From Theileria orientalis strain Shintoku (Eukaryota > Apicomplexa > Aconoidasida > Piroplasmida > Theileriidae), in contig NW_009646193.1 of NCBI RefSeq assembly GCF_000740895.1, positions 1 to 11,313 on the forward strand: a stretch of 11,313 nucleotides of DNA. Reading direction: 5' to 3'. Positions 6,519-11,313 of the stretch are shown here, in pieces. Every line of letters begins with the position of its first letter. Position 1 is the stretch's first letter. The position numbers and the translations under genes are program-made. Under the pieces are notes generated by a model. It saw nothing but the letters and a program-made list of their open reading frames with translations, did not search any database and had not been told where the DNA came from.

Positions 6519-6593
6519 CAGATTACCCGGGAGTCGAACCCGGACTAAATCGATTAAAAAACGATTACTTTATCCAAATTAAGCTAGTAATCT
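6519..6593 (-). tRNA. trnK: tRNA-Lys (UUU)
   Basis: The acceptor stem AGATTAC/GTAATCT pairs over all 7 positions with discriminator G. The D-arm is GCTT/AAGT with a loop containing GG. The anticodon arm is ATCGT-TTTTTAA-TCGAT, giving UUU, with a U-U mismatch closing the loop. The T-arm is CCGGG-TTCGACT-CCCGG. It retains the canonical GG and TTC elbow elements and is unusually GC-rich in its T-arm. It precedes rpl4 by 25 nt and may act as a processing signal for the ribosomal-protein transcript. Confidence 0.96.
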
Positions 6594-6605
6594 GTAATAA
6601 AATTA

Positions 6606-6675
6606 AAACTGTACTCAGATTTTAACTGAGATAAAATAACCTGCATTTATTTGCTCTAACTTAAGCTATACAGTT
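6606..6675 (-). tRNA. trnC: tRNA-Cys (GCA)
   Basis: Acceptor AACTGTA/TACAGTT is fully paired, with discriminator U as expected for Cys. The D-arm is GCTT/GAGC with loop AAGTTA (no GG). The anticodon arm AATAA-ATGCAGG-TTATT gives GCA. The T-arm CTCAG-TTAAAAT-CTGAG lacks the C of TTC. Identity is clear from the anticodon and discriminator, although the elbow elements are lost. Confidence 0.93.
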
Positions 6676-6691
6676 AATTCTATTAAAATAA

Positions 6692-6766
6692 AAGAAAGAA
6701 AGGGACTTGAACCCTTAACATACCTAAATTAGCAATTTGGCTCTTTACCGTTTAAGATACCTTTCT
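6692..6766 (-). tRNA. trnS: tRNA-Ser (GCU), short variable loop
   Basis: Acceptor AGAAAGG/TCTTTCT is paired (last pair G-U). The D-arm is TCTT/AAGA with loop AAACGGTA. The anticodon arm CCAAA-TTGCTAA-TTTAG gives GCU, with one C-A mismatch. The T-arm is AAGGG-TTCAAGT-CCCTT. The variable region is only 7 nt, so the long class II arm usual for serine tRNAs of bacteria and plastids is missing. Confidence 0.88.
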
Positions 6767-6794
6767 TTTGGTAATTTATTTATATAATTAATTA

Positions 6795-6864
6795 TCAAAA
6801 TAATTGGAATTAAACCAACATCTTTCATCCCCAAAACGAATATGTTATTTTACACTATATTTTG
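6795..6864 (-). tRNA. trnP: tRNA-Pro (UGG)
   Basis: Acceptor CAAAATA/TATTTTG is fully paired with discriminator A. The D-arm is GTG/CAT with loop TAAAATAA (no G at all). The anticodon arm TTCGT-TTTGGGG-ATGAA gives UGG. The T-arm GTTGG-TTTAATT-CCAAT has a loop without C56. Confidence 0.93.
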
Positions 6865-6870
6865 TAAATT

Positions 6871-6950
6871 TAAGTAAGATCAGATTTTAACTGATGAAGA
6901 ATAATCAATGGATCTACAAGCCATCCCTTTTAACGCTCAGGCACTTACTT
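6871..6950 (-). tRNA. trnY: tRNA-Tyr (GUA)
   Basis: Acceptor AAGTAAG/CTTACTT is fully paired with discriminator A. The D-arm begins CCTGAGCG, as in plastid tRNA-Tyr. The anticodon arm ATGGC-TTGTAGA-TCCAT gives GUA, with a C-U mismatch next to the loop. A variable region of about 12 nt is kept. The T-arm ATCAG-TTAAAAT-CTGAT lacks C56. Confidence 0.93.
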
Positions 6951-6966
6951 TAAATAATATAAATAA

Positions 6967-7038
6967 TTCTTTAAAGGAAACTCGAATTCCTATTTTTTTT
7001 TTGAAAAAAAAACGTCTTGACCTTTAGACTATTAAAGC
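6967..7038 (-). tRNA. trnE: tRNA-Glu (UUC)
   Basis: The D-arm GTCT-AAAGGTCA-AGAC matches the plastid tRNA-Glu pattern. The anticodon arm is TTTTT-TTTTCAA-AAAAA, giving UUC on an all U-A stem. The T-arm is AGGAA-TTCGAGT-TTCCT. The acceptor GCTTTAA/TTAAAGA has six good pairs and a G-A end, so the exact 5' end may be off by a base. The anticodon arm lies in runs of 9 T and 10 A, prone to length errors. In organelles this tRNA can also feed tetrapyrrole synthesis, but nothing here tests that. Confidence 0.9.
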
Positions 7039-7050
7039 TAATAAATAATA

Positions 7051-7125
7051 CGAAATTAATGAGAATTAAACTCACATCTTTACTTCGACAATGTAATATT
7101 TTAAATCAAATTAAACTATAACTTC
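7051..7125 (-). tRNA. trnD: tRNA-Asp (GUC)
   Basis: Acceptor GAAGTTA/TAATTTC is paired with one G-U, discriminator G. The D-arm is GTTT/AAAT with an 11-nt loop lacking GG. The anticodon arm TTACA-TTGTCGA-AGTAA gives GUC, with an A-A mismatch next to the loop. The T-arm is GTGAG-TTTAATT-CTCAT, with no C56. Confidence 0.92.
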
Positions 7126-7151
7126 TTATTATGTTATAAAATAAAAATATA

Positions 7152-7358
7152 TGGAAACAGAGGGAATCGAACCCTCAAATAAATGGATTTTCTATAACAA
7201 TTTTCGACTTTTAATTAAATTTATCATATTTAAAACTGAAAAGTCTGTTGAGATCAGTAAATAATCTGCAGAATATATAAAAAATTAAATTCTTAGAATG
7301 TTTAATGTAGTTAAAACCCGTATAAAGTCCATTGTGTCTTCCTTTTCACCATATTTCC
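7152..7358 (-). tRNA. trnL: tRNA-Leu (UAA) with group I intron
   Basis: The 5' exon (7358-7325) closely follows plastid tRNA-Leu(UAA), including the TGGTGAAAAGG D-arm, and ends at GGACTT. The 3' exon (7191-7152) begins AAAATCCAT and contains the T-arm GAGGG-TTCGATT-CCCTC and acceptor TGTTTCC plus A. Joined, they give the anticodon arm ATGGA-CTTAAAA-TCCAT with UAA. The intron between U34 and A35 is at the classical cyanobacterial/plastid position. The variable region is only 6 nt (TTATTT), so the long Leu arm is missing. The acceptor GGAAATA/TGTTTCC is paired. Confidence 0.92.
7192..7324 (-). other. Group I intron of trnL(UAA), about 133 nt
   Basis: The intron starts after a U of the exon and ends in G (GTTATAG), as group I introns require. 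The exon end ACUU can pair with GGGU six nt inside the intron, placing a U-G pair at the 5' splice site (P1). A likely P7 is GACTTTT (7245-7239) with AAAAGTC (7212-7206). There is no ORF. At about 133 nt it is well below usual group I sizes (200 nt or more), with most peripheral helices gone. Splicing is inferred from exon structure. Confidence 0.85.
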
Positions 7359-7374
7359 ATTTATAAAAAATTTC

Positions 7375-7448
7375 GGTAAATAAAGAGAATCGAACTCTTA
7401 AATAAAAAATCCACAATTTTTTTCCTTAACCTTTTGGATATATGTACC
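7375..7448 (-). tRNA. trnH: tRNA-His (GUG)
   Basis: The anticodon arm AAAAA-TTGTGGA-TTTTT gives GUG. The acceptor GTACATA/TATTTAC has one C-U mismatch. The extra 5' G (position -1, base 7448) faces C73 (base 7375), the identity element of histidine tRNAs, here encoded in the DNA. The D-arm is TCC/GGA with a GG-containing loop. The T-arm is AAGAG-TTCGATT-CTCTT. Confidence 0.93.
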
Positions 7449-7468
7449 GTGATTATTAGTATAAAAAT

Positions 7469-7541
7469 TATATCTAAGTAGATTCGAACTACTGTATGGT
7501 GAGTTATGAGCTCACTGCTATAACCTCTAAGCAATAGATAT
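7469..7541 (-). tRNA. trnM: tRNA-Met (CAU), probably elongator
   Basis: Acceptor ATATCTA/TAGATAT is fully paired with discriminator A. The D-arm GCT/AGC has a loop with GG. The anticodon arm GTGAG-CTCATAA-CTCAC gives CAU. The T-arm is AGTAG-TTCGAAT-CTACT. The paired first base and the absence of three consecutive G-C pairs in the anticodon stem argue against an initiator. A CAU tRNA modified to read AUA (Ile) cannot be excluded. Confidence 0.9.
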
Positions 7542-7546
7542 ATACT

Positions 7547-7615
7547 TACATATAAAGGGATTTTAACCCTTAATTTTAACTTGGAAGGTTAATATTTTAA
7601 TTAAATTACATATGT
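7547..7615 (-). tRNA. trnG: tRNA-Gly (UCC)
   Basis: Acceptor ACATATG/TATATGT is paired (one G-U), discriminator A. The D-arm ATTT/AAAT has a 5-nt loop without any G. The anticodon arm TTAAC-CTTCCAA-GTTAA gives UCC. The T-arm AAGGG-TTAAAAT-CCCTT lacks C56. It lies 35 nt downstream of rps4. Confidence 0.9.
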
Positions 7616-7650
7616 ATTATTTATAATTATAATTATTATTAAGTAAAAAT

Positions 7651-8295
7651 TTATTTATTTAAATATTTACTATATATTATGTTTGTAGGGCTATTATTTG
7701 TAATTTTTAATTTTAATTGTTTAGTACATAGTATACTGTTATAATCGTTGGTATTTAATTTTAAAAAAAGTTTTTTAATTGTTTTATTATTTAATAATTT
7801 TAGTTTGTAAATATTTTTTTTTATATTAGTAAATTTTAAATTACGAATTAAATAATTATATATGAAAATTTTTTTTATATTTTTATAAAATATATCATTA
7901 AAATGTATTATATCATTGTTTTTTACACAATAGCTTGATCTTCTTGCTATTTTATTATTTATTAATATATGTTTATGAGATATGTACTGCTTTGCTTGGT
8001 TTATTGTTGTACATAAATTAAAATTGAATAATATAAAATCTAATCTTAATTGAATAGTTTTAAGAAAATTATATAAATTAAAAACTAAAAATTTTTTAAA
8101 ATAGTATTTCAATTTTTTAATCTTAATATCGTATAAAATTTTTAATATTTTAATGTGAGTAGGTAATTTGTAATATTCTTTTTTGCTATTAGTATGTTTC
8201 AATTTTAACATAAAGTTAAATTTATTAGTAAAACCATATAAATTTCTAAGATTAAATTTTTTAAGTATTTTTAATTTTTTAATATTGTATAACAT
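7651..8295 (-). CDS. rps4: Small-subunit ribosomal protein S4
   Basis: A 214-residue protein, close to plastid S4 (about 200). S4 is a primary 16S rRNA-binding protein that initiates 30S assembly. The S4 RNA-binding domain is visible at about residues 82-130: LRLDFILFNFNLCTTINQAKQYISHKHILINN corresponds to the family's RLDNVVYRxGFAxTxxxARQLVxHGHIxVNG. It continues with NDII (family: GDxI). The N-terminal zinc-finger-like region is not evident. It stands alone between trnT (20 nt upstream) and the tRNA cluster, so its mRNA ends may be generated by tRNA processing. Confidence 0.93.
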   Translation of the reverse strand: MLYNIKKLKILKKFNLRNLYGFTNKFNFMLKLKHTNSKKEYYKLPTHIKILKILYDIKIKKLKYYFKKFLVFNLYNFLKTIQLRLDFILFNFNLCTTINQAKQYISHKHILINNKIARRSSYCVKNNDIIHFNDIFYKNIKKIFIYNYLIRNLKFTNIKKNIYKLKLLNNKTIKKLFLKLNTNDYNSILCTKQLKLKITNNSPTNIIYSKYLNK

Positions 8296-8314
8296 TTGTA
8301 TTTTTAATTTAAAA

Positions 8315-8386
8315 AGCTGACAAAGAGAATTTAACTCTTATTTAGCTGTTTACAAAACAACTGTTTTAAAATTAAACTATATCAGC
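8315..8386 (-). tRNA. trnT: tRNA-Thr (UGU)
   Basis: The acceptor is GCTGATA/TGTCAGC (A-U and G-U pairs included), discriminator U. The D-arm GTTT/AAAC has loop AATTTTA (no G). The anticodon arm GTTGT-TTTGTAA-ACAGC gives UGU. The T-arm AAGAG-TTAAATT-CTCTT lacks C56. It lies between LSU rRNA and rps4. Confidence 0.93.
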
Positions 8387-8417
8387 ATATCAATAAAAAT
8401 TATAAAATAATACAATT

Positions 8418-8814
8418 TGTATTAAAAATCTCGATTTTATAAATATAAAGTTAAATACCTTACGATATGTAAGCTTATATTTATATTTAAAGTTATTTAT
8501 TATAAATAACATCTTAAATCAATTAAGTATTAGAACATATTTAAATTAATATTCTTGCTTATATGCTTTCAGCAATTATATTCTTTTTACATGTAGCTTG
8601 ACAGCAAAATACTTTAAAAATATTTAAAATAACTGTCACACAATTTATGTAATTTTTTTAGTCCTTCCGTACCGAAAAAAATTATCGCAATGTTCTATTA
8701 ATTTACACCGGATATGGACCAAACTGTCTTGCGACGTTCTGAACCCAGCTCACGTACCGCTTTAATGGGTGAACAAACCAACCCTTGAGATCTTCTCAAC
8801 CTCAGGATGCGATA

Positions 8815-8845
<31 letters not shown>

Positions 8846-11198
8846 ATTAAACACTTGGGAGAGATCAGCCTGTTATCCCTAGAGTAACTTTTATCCTTAG
8901 ATCTATAAAATATCCATATATAAAATTTATAGGGTCTATAAGACAAACTTTCGTTACTGCATAATATGTTAATTTAACAATTAAGCTATTAAATATCTTT
9001 AAATATTTTTTATTGTTATCAAAAACAATAACAAATAACCTTTGTTATCCTCCGTTACTATTTAGGAGGAGACCGCCCCAGTCAAACTATCAAGTTTAAA
9101 ATGACATATAATTAAATATTTATATTATTAATTATTAGAAAATTAATATTAAACAAATGGTATTTCACATATCAAAAAATATTAAATAAATTTAATATTT
9201 AAAAACCATTTATTCTTTATAATTTAATATCTCTTGTCGTTAATAAACTATAGTAAAGCTTCATAGGGTCTTTCTGTCCTTGTGTAAATAGTCCGTATCT
9301 TCACAGACATTATTATTTCATTGAATTTTTTTTTAAGACAGTGTTCAAATCGTTACGCCTTTCATGCGGGCCGGAACTTACCCGGCAAGGGGTTACGCTA
9401 CCTTAGGACCGTTAAAAAAATACAGCCGTCGTTTATACTAGAGCTTATAAAAATATATAATACTAATATTTTTTGTTAACTTACTAGCACTGGACAGGCA
9501 TCAGCTTTTATACATCATCATTAAATTTTGCAAAAGCCTGTGTTTTTGATAAACAGTCGTTTGAACCTAGTATTTTACACTATATAGTATTCCTTATCCC
9601 AAAGTTACGGAATCATTTTGCCTAGTTCCTTAAAAAAAATTTATTCATCCCCTCGGTATATTTTCTACCTATTCACTTGTTTCAGATTTAATACGAATAT
9701 AATTAAATAATTTATTAAAATAAGTATTTATAATTTAATATTATAAAAAATAATATTAAAAACTTAATATAAAAATTTTAATATATTTAATATAGATTAT
9801 TAATAAATATTATTATTAATTTTTCATCAAATAAACTAAACATTTATTTTTAGACTTCGACTAACCCTATTTGATTAACTCATATAATAGGAAATCTATA
9901 AACAATCGGGGTATTAGATTCTTATCTAATATTACATTACTTAAATCGGCATTATCACTTTCATTTATAATTTTTTGTTTATATTTAAATATAAACTATA
10001 TTTAATAAATAAAACGCTCTCTTACTAAATAAATATAAAAAATATTTATTTTACAAATTTGGTTATATAATTTAGTCTATATTATTTTAGATGTTTAAAA
10101 ATATATACTAATGAGCTTTAACGCACTCCTTAGATAATAGCTGCTTTGAAGCTTATATTTTAATTTGTGTTAATAATTAAACTATCTTTAACTAAATATA
10201 TTTTTTAAGACCTTATTAAATAATCTGGGCTGTTTCCCTTTTGACTATAAAGCTTAACCCTAATAGTCTCAATTTAATATTTTATAAATTATTAAATATT
10301 TTAAAAAATAAAATAAATAATAAAACAATAAATTCACAGTTTATTAAATAAAATATAATAACTATAAAAATTATTATATTATAATATAGAGCTATACATT
10401 TTGTTTTTAATATAAATCTGTACCTAAATACATTTCAGAGAGAATCAGCTAGCTCCAAATTCGATTAGCATTTCACCTCTAATTACATTTCATCCAATAA
10501 TTTTGCAATATTAACTGGTTCGAACATTATATTATTAATACAATTTCTGAACATAATTAGATCATTTGGGTTCGGATCTATAATTACTAAACATTAAATA
10601 GTTTTTATATAATTAAAACTCGCTTTAACTCTTATTACAATAAATTTTAATAAATTTATTAATTAATAATTATAACTCACCGACTCATTCTTCAACAAGC
10701 ATTTAATTAAATTATATTTCAAATTTTAATTAAATAAACTTAATAAAATTTAAAATTTCATGTTCTTTTCACTTTTTTATTCAAAAATCTATTTCACCTT
10801 TCTCTCACGATACTAGTTTTCTATAAAATTTTATATTATTTAAAATTTTTTAAGATGGTTCTAACAAAATAAAATCAAATAAATTGAAAATTTACTTTAC
10901 ATATTAAAAATTTAATATTATATCTAACATAAAGTTAAATATACAAAATTTCTTTTCACTCGCCGTTACTAAGAAAATCGTTGTTACATTATAATTATTT
11001 TAGTACTAAGATGATTCAGTTCCTAAAATAATCTTATTCTTATACAAAGTATAAGAAATATTAAAAATGTCAAACATATTCAGTTTCTTTATATTTTATT
11101 TAAAAATATAAATTTTCGTATAAAATACGACTTTCTTCGATTATAAAATTATAGAAATTCATTTTAAATTTTAATTTAAAATAAAATATTTTAAATTT
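8418..11198 (-). rRNA. rrl: Large-subunit (23S-type) ribosomal RNA, ends approximate
   Basis: About 2.78 kb of bacterial/plastid-type LSU rRNA. Anchors in order from the 5' end: the segment like E. coli 45-75 (about 11135-11105); GAACTGAATCATCTTAGTAC (about 11023-11004) and AGTAACGGCGAGTGAA (about 170-240); the 1067 hairpin and GCTC loop (10155-10110); TAACGGTCCTAAGGTAGCG (about 9416-9398); AGAAAGACCC with A2058/A2059 intact (about 9275-9266), as expected for macrolide and lincosamide binding; ACTCTAGGGATAACAGGCTGATC region with A2451 (about 8888-8866); the 2500 loop GATGTCGG; and AGAACGTCGCAAGACAG. The sarcin-ricin loop is at 8673-8661. The 3' part follows the E. coli end (TATAAGCTTACATATCGTAAGG) to about 8418. 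Variable regions are filled with A/T. Substitutions occur in the factor-binding centre (see findings). No intron or separate 4.5S is evident. Confidence 0.95.
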
Positions 11199-11200
11199 AA

Positions 11201-11272
11201 CGGAAATAAACAGATTAAAACTGTTATCAATTTATTTTTAAATAAATTATTTTATAATTAAACTATATTCCC
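11201..11272 (-). tRNA. tRNA or tRNA-like gene with 8-nt anticodon loop, identity unresolved
   Basis: A full cloverleaf can be drawn: acceptor GGGAATA/TATTTCC (7 pairs, one G-U), discriminator G, D-arm GTTT/AAAT with loop AATTATA, T-arm AACAG-TTTTAAT-CTGTT (5 pairs). The anticodon stem ATTTA/TAAAT encloses eight bases, TTTAAAAA, instead of seven. With normal spacing from the 5' side the anticodon would be UAA (Leu); shifted by one it would be AAA (Phe). From memory, trnV(UAC) stands just upstream of LSU rRNA in known apicoplasts, so this may be a changed valine tRNA, or a length error in an A run. It sits immediately 5' of the LSU rRNA. Confidence 0.65.
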
Positions 11273-11313
11273 AAAATTAACATATTGTTAAAATCTTTAA
11301 TATTTTATTATTT

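Noticed and set aside
6493..8315. Search for CRISPR arrays, long tandem repeats, or replication origins
   Set aside because: None seen here or elsewhere in the window; repeated A/T runs reflect base composition only.
8698..8946. An 82-codon minus-strand open frame
   Set aside because: It lies inside domain V of the LSU rRNA, over highly conserved rRNA sequence; the openness is a by-product of its higher GC.
11201..11272. Idea that the eight-base-loop tRNA is a suppressor reading the UAA in rpl14
   Set aside because: A UAA reader needs anticodon UUA. In the loop TTTAAAAA that triplet would have only one base on its 5' side, an implausible position. UAA or AAA are the better-placed triplets.

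Overview
The window is a stretch of very AT-rich organellar DNA, most probably from the relict plastid (apicoplast) of an apicomplexan parasite. Three things point there. The genes are tightly packed in the bacterial S10/spc/alpha ribosomal-protein order (rpl4-rpl2-rps19-rps3-rpl16-rps17-rpl14-rps8-rpl6-rps5-...-rpl36-rps11-rps12-rps7). A compact tRNA cluster and a bacterial-type large-subunit rRNA sit next to them. There is no photosynthesis gene, and base composition and protein divergence are extreme. I cannot name the genus from sequence alone. All genes are on the minus strand, so transcription runs from right to left.

Layout in the direction of transcription: a tRNA-like gene with an unusual anticodon loop (11272-11201); a complete LSU rRNA (about 11198 to 8418); trnT; rps4; eleven further tRNA genes from 7615 to 6519 (G, M, H, L with intron, D, E, Y, P, S, C, K); then rpl4, rpl2, rps19, rps3, rpl16, rps17, rpl14, an rps8 remnant, rpl6, rps5, an S13-like small ORF, rpl36, rps11, rps12 and rps7, which runs off the left edge. 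The products are all parts of one organelle translation system: large-subunit rRNA, ribosomal proteins and tRNAs. Many neighbours overlap by 1 to 17 bases, several through ATGA junctions in which UGA is the stop. Trp residues in the conserved proteins I checked are encoded by TGG, so UGA appears to be a normal stop here.

The conspicuous break is at about 3030-3330. The first half of rps8 has been replaced by about 295 bp of non-coding DNA of clearly higher GC (about 30 percent by hand count) and different strand composition. The gene just upstream, rpl14, is complete in homology but carries an in-frame UAA at codon 30. Other oddities: of 13 tRNA or tRNA-like genes, seven lack both the D-loop GG and the T-loop UUC, while six keep both; the Leu and Ser tRNAs have no long variable arm; trnL(UAA) has a group I intron of only about 133 nt; and the rRNA has substitutions in both parts of the GTPase-associated centre (the 1067 loop and the sarcin-ricin loop), while the peptidyl-transferase and macrolide sites look normal.

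All alignments were made by eye against family knowledge. No database search was run.
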